The position numbers and the translations under genes were made by a program. Below the pieces are notes generated by a model. That model ran no database searches. It was not told the origin of the DNA and saw only the letters and a program-made list of their open reading frames with translations. Positions 19,042 to 31,799 of a stretch of DNA of 64,000 bases are shown here, in pieces. This stretch comes from Obelidium mucronatum (Eukaryota; Chytridiomycota; Chytridiomycetes; Chytridiales; Chytriomycetaceae): NCBI GenBank assembly GCA_025765595.1, contig JAIVFH010000003.1, positions 434,001 to 498,000 of the forward strand. Reading direction: 5' to 3'. Numbering within the stretch: position 1 is the first letter of the stretch; each line of letters starts with the position of its first letter.

Positions 19042-19389
19042 AAAAGAAATGCTTCAGTATGATTATTTGGCCTTTCGTCCCTCCTGTGTCCCCTACTGTG
19101 CCCCCTACTGTGCCACCAGCTCGTTCTCGCGAGGTTTGAGAAAATGTCTGCGTTGGTGGAGCATGAGCGGTGTCGACTTGAAACGGATCGGCGGTCTAAC
19201 ATCATTGAAGGGATTGCGCAGAGAAGAGAGATGCGTGAGATTTGAAAGAAGTTGAAAACAGATGTGGAGGAAGTGTAGCTTTTAGCTAGCAAGCTAAAAA
19301 GGATTGTTAAGTGCTGCTTGTAGTTTGTTGGCAGATAGTTTATACTACTAGTGCAGCGCGTGGCTAGATTTGCAGATTTTTGTCTAAAA

Positions 19390-19788
19390 TTAAGGTGAGA
19401 ATGGGGCGGGGGTCACCCCGCAGGGCACCCCTGCCCCAATGTGCCGCCCCGCAAACCCCGCACACCCCCAAGGGATGAGAAAACATCTATTAAAAGCCAA
19501 TTTAGCTGGCAATTTAGTGGAACTTTTGCCACTTACATGGTTTTGGACAGCAGTTTGGCTCAGTTTGGTAGTTTTTTAAATTTATTGTTCACTATTTTTT
19601 CGTTGTTTGGAAAAAAAATAAAGAGAAAACTTTTTTTTCTGTTTTTATTACCAAAACGCACACAACTCCAGAGGTAAGCCACAGCCCCAGGGGTTGCCCC
19701 GCGGGGCGCGGGGAAATCCTGGTCCTGACCCCCAAAGATGCTGGGAAACGCCAGCCCCGACCCCAACCCCGCCCCGTTCTCACCTTAA
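19390..19788. mobile_element. TTAA-flanked MITE with GC-rich terminal inverted repeats
   Basis: TTAA at 19390-19393 and 19785-19788 flanks inverted ends: GGTGAGAATGGGGCGGGG on the left against GGTGAGAACGGGGCGGGG (reverse complement of the right). The one mismatch is a CG-to-TG type change. The ends are strongly GC-rich, the ~250-bp centre is AT-rich, and no protein is encoded. A TTAA target duplication is typical of piggyBac and of some other superfamilies (Kolobok), so the autonomous partner is not settled. Confidence 0.85.
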
Positions 19789-20108
19789 CTGAAATTGTAA
19801 GTTCACTCAATGTCAATTGCAATCACAGCCAAGAAAACATCTGTGCTATCTGAATAAGAAATTAGAAACCAAAACACCAATTCCTACCAGTGTTTGAGGA
19901 GAAGGCATATTGCAGATAGAAGGAAAACAAAATAAATTTACAAGTCTAACCTGTCTATAAAACAGCAATTCATCAAGTTCCTCCTTAAGGTAATTACACA
20001 GTTGTTTTTTTGGTTTTTTTTTGGCTCCTGTTGCCGCCACAGCAACGTCATTTCCACTTGACATCAGAAGCGTACAACTAATAGATATGTGTCGGAAATT
20101 AGCAAATA

Positions 20109-20620
20109 TTGATAAACATTGTTTTAATACGATCGGTCATCATCTTTATTAAGATCACAGAGACAGGTTTACATCCAGCACTACAGCAAAAGAAGTTCTT
20201 TTCTGGAAAGTACAAACGTCACTGCGTGAAAGTTCAGTGTCTGACAGATAACAGAGGAAACATATGCTGGATGGGAGAGAAGAAACTCTTGTTCAGATGT
20301 TCAAAGAGTCTGTGCATGACATGACCATGTACACCTGGAATCACCCCCAATTGTGGATCCGGGTGAGCTTGCTCTGGCTGATAAAGAGCTCCCGCGGACG
20401 CGCCTTGAGTCTGATTGTCCCCTTCATATCATCCCGCAACAACCCACTCACCCCTTTCAAACTTGCTTACAACCACATGCATGCCATCAAGCAAATTGTG
20501 GTTGAGTATTCGTTTGGCTTTACCACACACTACACGGCCATCAAGCAAACCAGCCGTGTTCGACAAATCCTCCAGTCTTTCAACCCTGGGCAGATGAACA
20601 ACTCCTACTATGGAGCATAA
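20109..20620 (+). pseudogene. Decayed PIF/Harbinger-type (DDE_Tnp_4) transposase fragment
   Basis: The translation in two frames gives FFSGKYKRHCVKVQCLTDNRG and, after a shift near 20260, ESVHDMTMYTWNHPQLW, then NPLTPFKLAYNHMHAIKQ and VVEYSFG. This order matches the Harbinger core (RKxxxSxxxQxxxD, GSxHD, FNxxHSxxRxxVExAFG). There are frame breaks and no start codon, so it is a relic. Terminal repeats were not found. Confidence 0.45.
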
Positions 20621-20639
20621 TTAAGGTTGTCATTCACAC

Positions 20640-21670
20640 CACTACAATGTATACCTATCAGAATCAGCAGAGGTTTCCTTAGTGAACAGTTACCATTTCA
20701 ATCATGTTTTCTTTGCGTTCTTGTTTCAGCTTAATTGTCTTACTATCTTGGACTTAGTTTGCTATTTTATAATGTAGGTATCTTTAATGGTTATATATAC
20801 CCCTGTAGTCCCTGTAGTGGAGTGGTGACACATGATTCTGACTGTAATGTCCTGGTTCAAACCCCAGTTTTTTTTGAGATCGGTTTTAATGAAGTCATGT
20901 TAAGTGACAACAATAATTTCCAATAAAACATAGTAAAAAATCCCCTCGTCCACAGGCCGTCAAGCCCACCCAAAGGGGGCGGAGCGGCATGGGATACCCG
21001 GGTGCCAAAGGCGGAAGGTGAAGGGCCGTGTTGCGCAAGCTGCCATTGGGTCTTTGTTTTCAGTGACGCGTGCCCGCGCGCTATATTCCATTTTCAGGCA
21101 GCAACGTTGCTTTTATTTAAGAAGACCTGTTGTGAATATTTTATAATTTTATTTTTATTTTATTTTTATTTTTTCAATTTCAATTCTATTTTTAAACCAA
21201 AAAAATAAATGACCCCATAGTACAGACAATTAGTTAGTTTCCTGCTGGCTGCACCTTCAGCAAGCAACCCCTCGTCGAGAGTGAAGATGGTGAGTTGAAA
21301 GTTTTCCTCTTTTCACTTTTCACTTTTTTGTGACCCTAAAAACAAAGCAATCCCCTCACCAGTCCAACAACCCTGAAGCGGCTAGTGTCTCTCTTGTCAT
21401 TATCCAGTCAAGCGGATGGTTCAACGCGGTCGTCCAAGCGTGAGTTATCTTTATTTGTACTTTCAAGATGTCACTCTGATGTTGAAAGGTCAGCGGCCAG
21501 CTGACCTTTATCCAACAACATTGTTTGAAAGCCTACCATCGAGCTAGTTTCAGTTGCTTTCTGGCTGTAAGGGGTGATTGGATCAAGGGAAGCAACTTTA
21601 AACTGTGAGTTGTGATTGTCTTTTTTTTTTAACATGTTAACAATAGTTTAAGTAACAAGCATGTTTTATT
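20640..21670. other. Repeat-derived stretch without a clear gene
   Basis: Holds the tRNA-like module at 20803, a GC-rich patch (20941-21090), a palindrome GGTCAGCGGCCAGCTGACC near 21489, and three GTGAGTT sites (about 21291, 21439, 21606) that look like splice donors. No join gives a long frame. Confidence 0.4.
20803..20878 (+). other. tRNA-like module with B box and T8 terminator
   Basis: Contains TGTAGTGGAGTGG (A-box-like), ATTCTGACTG at the anticodon position (CTG, Gln-like) and a B box GGTTCAAACCCC, closely followed by T8. Stems are imperfect; likely a tRNA-derived SINE head or a decayed tRNA-Gln. Confidence 0.45.
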
Positions 21671-21672
21671 GT

Positions 21673-22434
21673 TCAATAAGGCTCACTCCAACTCATTGGC
21701 CAAGCCACTGGCGTTGTTGGCCTCCATAAATTCACTTTTGTGGCCGTTGGAACAAGACATATATCTGTCAATGTGGCAGTGTCAGTACAGGCAACCAAGT
21801 GAATTGTCAGGGTTTGAAACCCATTATGGTAAGCATGTGTAGTTCCAGATGGGTCTCTTTTTTCATTGACCCAATGTTTAAAAACATAGGTGACATCACG
21901 AATGTCTGCTTTTCTTGAGTTGTGTAAGACAACACGTGGATCGTAGTTCAAGTATGTTCCAGTTGTTTCCTCAATCAAGTAGTTGGTCGCATTGAGGAGG
22001 GGAACATTGTTGAGGGTGGACAAAAGCACAGAATCTGCAAATTTTGGGAAGATATAGTTATTGTTGACAATCAGGCTAATCAAGTGGTAATATTTTGTTA
22101 GGTCTCTCCAATCAGCATACTGGGAAATAAGAGACACTTGAGGGCTGCTGCAGGGAGTGATAGTACTTTTGACCGCACTTCCTTGCTCAGAGTTGACACA
22201 GCCGTAGACAACCACACAGCCGTCATTGTGATCGACCAAAGCAATTAATTGGGAGCTGTAAACATGGAAGTTCTGGAAGACTAGAGATTGGTACAAGCAG
22301 GGGTTCACGCCAGCTGCTAATGTTCCCTTGACGTTGAGCAGAGGCAGACACAGTCTTGGCGTTCTGTGGGCAAGTCGGCCAGTTGGATGCAGGCGTGTTG
22401 CTCTGGGCGCCACACAAGTTGTGAAATATTGCAA
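21673..22434 (-). CDS. Long open frame of unknown identity, no start codon
   Basis: 253 codons open on the minus strand, without an ATG near its 5' end, so it would be an exon or relic. The protein reads plausibly (VYSSQLIALVDHNDGCVVVY, NATNYLIEETTGTYLNYDP, TVTIHL-like end) and suggests a beta-rich fold, but no family is recognised. Confidence 0.3.
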   Translation of the reverse strand: MQYFTTCVAPRATRLHPTGRLAHRTPRLCLPLLNVKGTLAAGVNPCLYQSLVFQNFHVYSSQLIALVDHNDGCVVVYGCVNSEQGSAVKSTITPCSSPQVSLISQYADWRDLTKYYHLISLIVNNNYIFPKFADSVLLSTLNNVPLLNATNYLIEETTGTYLNYDPRVVLHNSRKADIRDVTYVFKHWVNEKRDPSGTTHAYHNGFQTLTIHLVACTDTATLTDICLVPTATKVNLWRPTTPVAWPMSWSEPY

Positions 22435-22439
22435 TCACT

Positions 22440-24470
22440 TCTTTTTGAATTGCTGAATCGATATGACAATTTTGTTTTTTTGGAAGGCTGAGTCAGTATT
22501 ACAAATATGAATGACATTTCCTCAATTTATTATGAGTACCACAGCGCAAGTATTGCATGCATACCACATGGCTCAATTGGAGAATACACAACATACAAGA
22601 ATGCTGTTTGTGGCATTTTCTGTAGAGCAGTATGCTGTGGATACCTCCGCCAAGGCAGTGACCATCTGAAGGAAGCTGCAAGTCAAAGTAGTATTCAACT
22701 TAAAGGACTATGCAGGGATGATCAAAACACTCAGGAAGCTTCTTGACAATCCCGCCTTTTATCAAGACAGCTTGGTTCCATAATTTCAAGGAGTTAACTT
22801 TGCGGAGGTTGCCATCAACTTGTTACAACAATGGCTGGTCTGGACAAACAATATGGAACCAGTACTAACACAATCTAGACATAATCCAACATGTTAGGAA
22901 TCAATCCTGAAGAGTCATGAAACCGGACAAAACCGGGTAACAAACCTAGTGCCTCCAGGTTACTAGGCCCCAACATTACCAATAGGCTATACGACTCATG
23001 TTATTTGTTGAGTTTCACTGGAGGCCTTATCAGTTTCTAACACAACAACACAAGCAGATTATCTGGATAGGCACCCTTTGCCTTTTTTCACTACAAGCTC
23101 CATCTAGTTGAATCTAACAGGAAACCAATTCCAAGCAGTTAATTCCACTGGAGGAACATGGTAGTTCCTTCCACCTGCATGTCTCCAGGATCCTGTTAAC
23201 GCTTAGAGAAAAGTTGATGTCAATGGCTTTCATGCCAGAAACTGGAGAAGAGATTCATCTTCCTCCTGCTCTGATAAAAAATGGAACTCAATATCATCAT
23301 CAAGAATGTCAAATTGTAAATCCAACAAGTTCTCTACTTTTTTTGACTGAGCAGGTTGATTATTGATTGTAGGATCATTTAACTTTGGGTTTCATCAGCT
23401 TCATAGTTAGGATCTTTTTCAGCATAGCAGTTTTCATAGTGATTTCTGTTGAAGTCTCGTGGCGCCGAGCATGTCAAACAAATCAGCCTTAGATTCATCT
23501 ACCAAAAACTCTTGATAAGCTGCTTGCTACGACTGCTGTCTGTAAAGAAGTTCTGAAGCATTTTGATGGAGCTTGTACAAAAATAAGAAAATCCAAGTTA
23601 TTGAAGGTTCAAGGCGGCAAGGCTATGTGTTATCAACCCAATTGCCTTTTTTGTAGGAAAAGAGTGAGGTGGAAGAATTTCTTTGGACGTGTGGGATCCC
23701 CGAACTAAATGCTAGGTTTCAAGTATGTCTCTAAAACACACGGACTTCAAGGAAGCAGGGCAATACCAAAAATCAATAGCCAGATTTATTGTAATGATGT
23801 TTTCTTCTTCATTTGCAAGGGACACTTGTTCTGCAGTCATGGAAGCATTGGCAGGAAGTCGCATAGACGACATTATAGTTGAGGAAAAACTAAATTCCAA
23901 AAATTCATCATGACTTGCTGGATGCAAATTACTGCTATCATTAGAATCATTTGAATCACTAGAGTCACTCGCATTGTGTTTAGAAGATTTTCAATGAGTG
24001 ACAATTTTTAATTTCTTGGAGACACAAAAACAAACCAAGAAAAAGAAAAATTTATTGCTTTCACTTATAAACTGCTTTGGGCTGCTACTGTTGAACAGAT
24101 TGTGCTGCAGGTGAGTAGGTAAGAGCCAGAGACACAGGTTTAGTCCCACCCAGAGCCATTCATCAATATAACACATTAAGCTAAAAATTTATATTTTCCC
24201 TTCAATACTTCAAATACATTTCATTTGATTCCCAGGCCACACTGAAACCACTTGTTGTCAAATCCACCATGTGGATGTACTTTCTTACATCATCATCTTC
24301 ATTAAAACTATACCCCTATAATAGGAAGTGTCTTCTTGTTTTCAGGCCCTAAAATAAAAAGAAACAAAGATTACATTCCAGAAACAAAAAAATAAAAAAT
24401 AAAAAAAAAGAGTCGAAAATGTACAATAGACTCACACAACATGTGTTTAAGTTGTAAGTGATTGTTAAAC
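22440..24470. other. Stretch without a recognisable gene
   Basis: AT-rich; only short frames on both strands. No repeat, tRNA or transposon end was identified. Confidence 0.5.
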
Positions 24471-24475
24471 ACAGA

Positions 24476-24847
24476 CTACTTCTGGAAGGATGATAGCATT
24501 GAAGGATAAGGACTGGTTGAGGTGACCTTCAATGACAAAAGTGCTTTAAAAGCATTCTCCATGCCAGTTCTTGAGGTAAGAAACTGGTCACTTATGCCAT
24601 TGGCATAAAAATTGCTATTAATGAACATAGCATAAGGAGAAACATAGGCTTGGAAACAAAATGGAATGACTACTCTCATTGGGAAGGGGCTTTTAAAATT
24701 ACCATCATGATATTCTTTGACAGTGCAGTACTGCACTAGATCTTGAAGTTTATCCAGGCTGGCATAGAATAGAATATCAGGCTCATTTGACTTGAAGTAG
24801 TCAATGGCTTCCTTGGTGATTGCTCCTTGAGGAAAACCAAAGGCCAT
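24476..24847 (-). CDS. Hypothetical 123-residue frame next to the repeated segment
   Basis: From ATG at 24847 (MAFGFPQGAITKEAIDYF) to a stop at 24476. Contains DKLQDLVQYCTVKEYHD and AYVSPYAMFINSNFYAN. The frame continues upstream without a stop into the 24968-25748 repeat, so this may be the last exon of a transposon gene. No family recognised. Confidence 0.3.
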   Translation of the reverse strand: MAFGFPQGAITKEAIDYFKSNEPDILFYASLDKLQDLVQYCTVKEYHDGNFKSPFPMRVVIPFCFQAYVSPYAMFINSNFYANGISDQFLTSRTGMENAFKALLSLKVTSTSPYPSMLSSFQK

Positions 24848-24967
24848 TGAGCAGAACAAAAATAGACAGATTTTGCTGATCTGCAGGTGAGAGAGTAGAT
24901 GCCACTGGTTTGGTAGCCTTTCTTGCAGACATAAAGTTGAAGGAGGCTGGATCTTTTGGGGTGTTGA

Positions 24968-25748
24968 GGACTTTTTTTTGTTTTTTTTTGTTTGCTGCAC
25001 CAACCAACACCCACCTGCACCTATTTTTTTTCTGAATGCATTCCCATCAGTTTTGCAACTTATTAAACACTCTCGGAATTTTCCCTGATTTTTTTCTATT
25101 TTATTTGATGCTCCGACTTTTTTTTTGTTTTGCTGACATTAAAAAAAATCCCAACAGGTGCCCCACCCAGTCACAACACCACTCCATTGACCAACAATCT
25201 TCAAACCATAAGACCCACTTTTGGTATGCCTCACATTCTTTCAATTCCCTCCAGCCCCTCTAGCTGCGACTTTTTTTTGGGGTTTTTTTTTGCTGCACCA
25301 ACCAACACCCTCCATTCCCCATCTGTTTCACAACTTTTAAAGCCCATTTTGTGATTCTTGTATTTTATTCAACATGTGCGACTTTTTTAACAAAAAATTG
25401 AACAAGGCATTATCCGACCCAGCCAACCACACGGATGGCTATAATCCAAACATTCAACAAATGCAAGGTATCTATGTTATTTTTGTTGAAAGTGTGCCTC
25501 CTATAAATTTTTTTCCAACACTGAATAGAGTCTGCCCCAAGTCTCCAGAAATTCATTGATATGCTTCCAATGTACGTTGAGCAAGTTAAATCTTCTCCTG
25601 GCTCCCAAGATTAGATTTTGGAGTTGCTTCTATGCTGCAAAAAAGGACTGTTGAAAACAGACTCATTTTTTGAGAGTGCCTGTTCAACAATCCAGTCCAA
25701 ACAGTAAGTCAAAAATTGTCAGAAGGCGTAAGAAACCCCTAACATGTG
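24968..25748. repeat. 0.8-kb direct repeat, copy 1 (outside the 5.15-kb transposon)
   Basis: Closely matches 27573-28378, ending at the shared string AGAAACCCCTAACA. Differences are scattered substitutions and small indels. Inside each copy, an ~80-bp unit (GCGACTTTTTTTTG...GCTGCACCAACCAACACCC...TTTTAAA) occurs twice about 300 bp apart. Confidence 0.88.
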
Positions 25749-26946
25749 TGTGGGACGTAGAAGTGAAGGAAGATCAGATTGAGACACATCAAGTTCAACT
25801 TCATCTTGCTTTCTCTATGATTATTATGTTAATTAGAATAGTTTTAATAAAAAAAATTAATCAGAGGGGGTTTTCTGAAAGTAGAAAAAATGAAAACCAG
25901 TTGTTGGCATTTATACAATTCAAAAGAAAAACTGAAGAGCATGAGAGCCACTCTGGCCAGAGTGGTGGGAGATGAGGTTGAACTGGTGGAACGGCTGGGA
26001 ACTCATTTTTCGGGAGAAGAAATAATGAGTGCAGGAGTGCAAATGAACTTTTTCGAAGATATTCAAGTTTTCAAACTTCTTTTTGAGTTGGAATTTTTTT
26101 TAGAAACATAAGTCTTTGACTCTGCCAGAGTGCCGAGAGTGGTGAAATCAATGAAACAATAAACATAGATTTTTATTTTGATGTAAAACAGAGAAACGGG
26201 TAAAAGCAGTCAAGTGAGATTGAATGGTGAGAAGAAAAGGACGAAAGTGAAAAAAAATCCTGGACTACAAAATCAATTTCAAAAGCTGCGTGGCCCAGTG
26301 CATGGCCACTTTCAAAATTTAAGCTTAGGCCAGACATTTTACAACTGTTTTCAAAAAGAATGTCTTTTCATTTTTCCAAATAAATGTCAAACACCAACAC
26401 TGTAGGACAAAGAGAACACTGTTTCACGCTGCAGAGCTATTCCAAGGCACCCATGGCTAAGAATGCGGCTTCTGATGGCTGGAAAGTCATTGGCAAACAC
26501 CAATAGCACCCGTCTTCAAGTTGCACCTGTCAATACTCCGTCTGAACGTTCACAGGACCATCCAATTCTTTAAATGTCATCATGACGTAACTTCTTCAAA
26601 AGTAGTAGGAAGTGGCCGCCCAAGGAAGCTATCTCATCTTACCTGTGACGTAAGTGCTTGCAACTTGGTGTTGTGTGGACTACTCACTCTCTTTCCAGTA
26701 TATTGCAATGCCGCTCACCCTGAAATACAATTCAACTTGATGATTGAATGACGAACTTTGAATACAAGATCCATGATTTATTTTTGGAGGACCCTGAAGC
26801 GCCGAAGTTGAGACACAGCAGCTTTGACTAGTTTCTTTATTGAATGGCAAGACTCACAAGATCTAGCTCTCAAAACAGGTGGCTCCAATTATTTGTGTTG
26901 CTATGTGTGATTCCTCTGTTTATCAGGTTTGCAAAGTGTCGCAGGA
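25749..26946. other. Stretch without a recognisable gene, left flank of the transposon
   Basis: AT-rich with short frames only (the longest about 100 codons at 25670-25975). It ends at the target duplication of the 5.15-kb element. Confidence 0.4.
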
Positions 26947-27234
26947 ACTATAAGCCAGGGGGGTGGGACTGCCATTTCCAGTTTTGCATATTTGCAAAAC
27001 TCGAAGAGATCAAAATTTGTGCAACCACCACCCACCACCAGCCCACCACCAGCCAACCCCATCCCATATGCCACCAAGTGACTCCAGAGTGACGAAATTA
27101 GAAGGGCAATACCTCCAAGTCCAGGGTTCTGTTTTAGCTTATGCTGATCAGCCTGTCTTCCAACTTTATTTGTATGCTGCACCTCTCCAATCATAAACCT
27201 GCCTTCTAATCAGTTGCTAATTATCTCCTATTTA

Positions 27235-30200
27235 GAATAAACGAGAGCAATGAGATTGGCGTCTCAATCTCAACCTTTGTTAAGCTGTTGAATATCAAAC
27301 CTATCAACAGAGACCCTGAATATGAAAGGATCAAGCAGGGAATGATCAAGTCCAAGGAGTACATTGCAACAATTATGCAATTAAAAGATCTCTGTGCTAA
27401 TGTGGGAAATGTGGCTTCTATGCTGATGAGGCTACTGCTGGGACTTCTCAGACCAACTGATCCTCCTTCTGCTGTTGCCTTTGCCAAGTCTCTGGTTTCA
27501 TCCCTTACTTCTGGTAAGTAATTTTTATTTTCTCTCATTGAGGGAGGGATGTTCTGCTTTCCTGTTTGGTTAGCTGCGACTTTTTTTTGTTTTTTTTTGT
27601 TTGTTGCACCAACCACCACCCACCTGCACCTATTTTTTTTCTGAGTGCATTTCCATCAGTTTCGCAACTTTTAAAACCCCCCCGGATTTTTCTCTGATTT
27701 TTAGCTATTTTTTTTTGATGCTCTGACTTTTTTTTGTTTGCTAACTCCAAAAAAAAAAATTCCAACAGGTACCCCACTCAGTCACAATACCTCACCATTG
27801 ACCAACAATCTTCAAACTATAAGACCCACTTTTGGTATGCCTCACATTCTTTCAATTCCCTCCAGCCCCTCTAGCTGCGACTTTTTTTTGGGGTTTTTTT
27901 TTGCTGCACCAACCAACACCCACCATTCCCTCACTTCATTTTCATCAGTTTCACAGCTTTTAAAGCCCATTTTGTGATTCTTGTATTTTATTCAGCATGT
28001 GCGACTTTTTTAACAAAAAATTGAACAAGGCATTATCCGACCCAGGCAACCACAAATTCTCACGGATGGCTATAACCAAAACATTCAACAAATGCAAGGT
28101 ATTCATGGTACTTTTGTTGAAAGTGTACCTCCTCTAAATTTTTTTCCAACACTGAATAGAGTTTGCCCCAAGTCTCCAGAAATTCATTGATATGCTTCCA
28201 ATGTACGTTGAGCAAGTTAAATCTTCTCCTGGCTCCCGCGATTTGATTTTGGAGTTGCTTCTATGCTGCAAAAAAGGACTGTTGAAAACAGACTCATTTT
28301 GGTATGAGAGTGCCTGTTCAACAATCCAGTCTAAACAGTAAGTCAAAAATTGTCAGAAGGCGTAAGAAACCCCTAACACTATTTGTAAAATTTATAGCAT
28401 ACCATCTATTCACAGTCTCCGTTACTCTGCTGTTGAACATAGAGTGTGGGACTTAGGATGGATGGTGGGGCCTGAGTTTGTCCGAATTCTCCGTGGTCAC
28501 CGCACTGGTCCAAAGCCGGAAGACAACTTTACCAATCTCGCCATTCCCAATCAAAGAGACTCTAAAAGACATGTTAATAGTAAAGCAAAGGAGCTTGCTG
28601 TCCACTCAGAGAGCATTGACCTTTCGACTGCCATTGAACTTTTGAAAGAACGTCACGAACAGGGACACAAACAAGCATTCATGGTTCTGTCTGCCGATGC
28701 TATCTATGCTGGTAAAGTCAAGTTGGTTCCAGAATGCATCAATGGTTCTATAATTGGTGCAGTGGACAAGCATGGTAGTAAGTCAGTTTATGATATTGAA
28801 GACGTGAGTTTCCTATTTTTGCCGGTTATATAAATTTTTATTTAATTCTGTTTCATCTATTCTATAGGACCTTGCTTGTCTTGATAAACGCGTTCATTGC
28901 TTAATTGAATCCCTTGCATGGAAACGAATCACTGATATCTATCATCCGAAAGAACCTGAAAATGCCAAGCACGATTTGAAGCTTGCTCTGAATTTCTTGC
29001 GAAGATATAGGACAGAGTTGTTGGATGCAGTCATTCCTGATGCAAAACAGTCGGTGAAATTGCTTGAGAAGAAACTACAAGCCAAGTCACGGACAATATC
29101 TACAACAACAACAATTCCAGGAGTTGAAGATGAGACTGGTGGCAGGGATGAGTGTAGTAGTGGTAGTGAGAGTGATTGTGAAGAGGACAATCTCAGCATA
29201 CATACTGGACCAAATGATGAGAACTTAAGAGGCTCCATGCTGGCTGAGCAATCAAAAGCTATTAATCACCAAAAAACCAAAAGTGTTGCAATTCTTATGG
29301 AGAAATTGGCCATTTGGAATGGATTTCTGAAGAATGCAACAGAAACATCATCAACACTCACTGAACTGGTTGCTCAATTGGATGAGAATATTTTTGAGAT
29401 TGGCTTGCGTGGGATTCCTCAAAATCTGCCTTGTTATTGCCATGATTTAAACAAATGGGAAGCCAGCCCATTTCCGTCAAGTTCTCACTGGCGCAAGGTG
29501 CTGGAAGCTGTTCTAAAGAATGCCCTCAAGCTTCAGCAGGACTGGACTCTATTGCAACTTCCCCCAGCAGACCATGTTCTTGCTGTTGCTTTGGCTGATT
29601 CTACTGGTGCCAAGTCTACAATTGTTTGCCACCGTGCCATTTCAAAGACAGATGCCAAATCGATTACGTTTGCTCTCTTTTTGGAGATAATTCACCAATT
29701 CTTTGAGGCATCTGGTGAAATTGTGCGATGTATCACATTTGATATGGAACACGTTTCTCAGATTGGTGAGCCCATTAAAGGAGAAGGCTTCTCTCTTTAT
29801 CGTTCACTGGTTCAAGCTACCCGCACTCAAATACAAACAGGTGCTACTGGCTTTTCACCTATTGAGAAGTCATTCTACCACTTTTCTACATCTGTGACAC
29901 TTTTACAAGAATACGTCAAACTTTGCCATCTTGTCGACAATCTTACTCCGCCTTCGATTGCTGCTTGTATATCCTGGTTGCGGTTGAACAAGTCATATCC
30001 CGGTGCTGTAAGGATGGACACTTGTGACATTTACCTCTTTCACAAAGAGTTTACTTCAGCTGTTAAAGCAAGAAATCTTCCATGGAGTTGTCTTCCTGCA
30101 CATGGCAACAGACAAGTTTCTGCTGAAATGGAGGAACTTATTGAATGGTGTGGCCATCAAAACCCATCGCTCCACAAAACCCAGTGGAAATCCCAGCTGA

Positions 30201-31638
30201 CAAACCTTGCTCGAGATTGTGGTTCTTTTTTCTTGGATTTACAACAAGTGCAAACTGGTGCTAATAGTGAATTTGTGTCTGCTCTGCTGGTTCTGAAGGG
30301 AAAACTCAAGCTTGACTCAAAGTTTATCACAAGGTCCCCACTTTCTACATTTCTTGCTGATGCACATTTTCATATTCTGGAAACCATTAACTTGGCAAAA
30401 ATCGCAAAACCCTGGTTTCTCAGACATCTCTCAATGTTGAACTGTACTGCCCAATTCCACACCCTTTGAAGGCCACAAAAAAACTGTTCATAAATCCTGA
30501 TTATGACCATCTCATTTGCAAGAATTTTATACGTCGCGCATGTGATTCCAACTTTATGGATATGCAATCAGGACTGCAGTGTATATTTGAAGCTGGGTGG
30601 TTTGCTAGGGACCCTATGGACGTCAAGCTTGGCCATGAGGCGTTTTTACCAGAAACTGCTGAACAGTTGAGAGCAAAGGGATTCCATGATGCAGCCAAAG
30701 TCTCTAAAATCATTGGTGACTTTTACGATGCACTTGATTGCCGTGGAATCTCTGACCAAGAACGGATTGCTTCAGCAAGGAAGGTGGTTTCTTGGATTCA
30801 TGAAGTATTTGGTGCAGATCTCCGCAAGGATCCTTGTCGTGGCAAGTACAACGGACTTCCTTGGCAGGTTATTTTACCACTACTTGTACTTGCACGTAAC
30901 TTCATACTGCTATGTGAAGAAGTTGTAGCTGAAAGTATTGGTCGAAGCACAGAAACAACAGTGGTATTTGTTGGACGGGCAGTATTTGCGTCAAACTATG
31001 TTGAGCAGGTACACCTATGCTACTATAATATATGATGTAGGCTAAACTCTTTCAGCACTTTAATTGGTCACGAGTTGCAGATCGTAAGGGGGGTCAAGGG
31101 CGGGTGAATAACTCTTGTACCGAAGGTCTAAAACTTGCATGCAACAAAGCTGGTGTTATCCAAGACTTTCTTATTGATGAAAGTTTAAGCTCAACTTTTG
31201 TTGTTGGCTTAAATAACGCAAACAAGTAAGTTCTTCTTCATCTTGCGATCTTGCAACTGATTGACCTCGCCTTACCTTGCAACTGAAAAACTTTTATTTT
31301 GCCTCAGCACATATATCTCAAAAGGATCAACGTCTAAACTTAGCGAGTGGAACGTTCAAATTGAAAAAGCGTATCCAGTTCCATCGTTTCTAAAGAAGCA
31401 CTTGCTGCCCATTCCACAATGCATACAAACACCAAACCCATCTGGTGTTGTTCCTCCATTACCAAATATACTATCGGAATCATCAAATGTGGTAAACATC
31501 CCTCATGTCCGTGCTCTTGCCATTGCATACTCCCACAATGTGTCTGTGTCAGCACCTCCATCTGAATCACAGAAACGGAAAGCAACAGACATATTATCAA
31601 AATCTAGAAGGAAGATTCTTGGAAACAGCAATAAATAA
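27235..31638 (+). CDS. Transposase-like gene of the 5.15-kb element (superfamily uncertain)
   Basis: Exons are only partly resolved: one around 27235-27513 (ending TSG then GTAAGT), then about 28396-28803, 28869-30465, 30466-31007, a short exon about 31054-31225 and one to 31638. Visible features: LSADAIYAGKVKLVPECING, an Asp in ITFDMEHV, IPHPLKATKKLF then INPDYDHLICKNF, and near the end NYVEQHFNWSRVADRKGGQG. The order D, then pDxxHLIKN, then a late ExxF..R..GG resembles P-element/THAP9-type transposases; I infer an RNase H-like catalytic core. A one-base shift is needed in the A5 run at 30397-30401. The C terminus is Ser/Lys-rich. Function as the element's own transposase is inferred from position between the TIRs. 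Confidence 0.5.
27573..28378. repeat. 0.8-kb direct repeat, copy 2 (inside the 5.15-kb transposon)
   Basis: Second copy of 24968-25748, same orientation, about 2.6 kb apart. After AGAAACCCCTAACA the two copies diverge at once. Confidence 0.88.
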
Positions 31639-31799
31639 AATCCCCATTTGCATTTGTGCTCCCAGAATTAAAAACATTAATCAAACATGATCATTTGACA
31701 CCAGATAATAAATTTATATATTGTCTTTCACAGGTTTCAAGTAACATATTGGCATGGATAAATTTTAGCTGGTAAGGATTTTGTTGTTCAGTTAGTTTT

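Noticed and set aside
21290..21720. Plus-strand multi-exon gene suggested by three GTGAGTT donors
   Set aside because: No combination of acceptors gives a frame that continues to a later exon without stops; the last exon would also oppose the long minus frame at 21673-22434.
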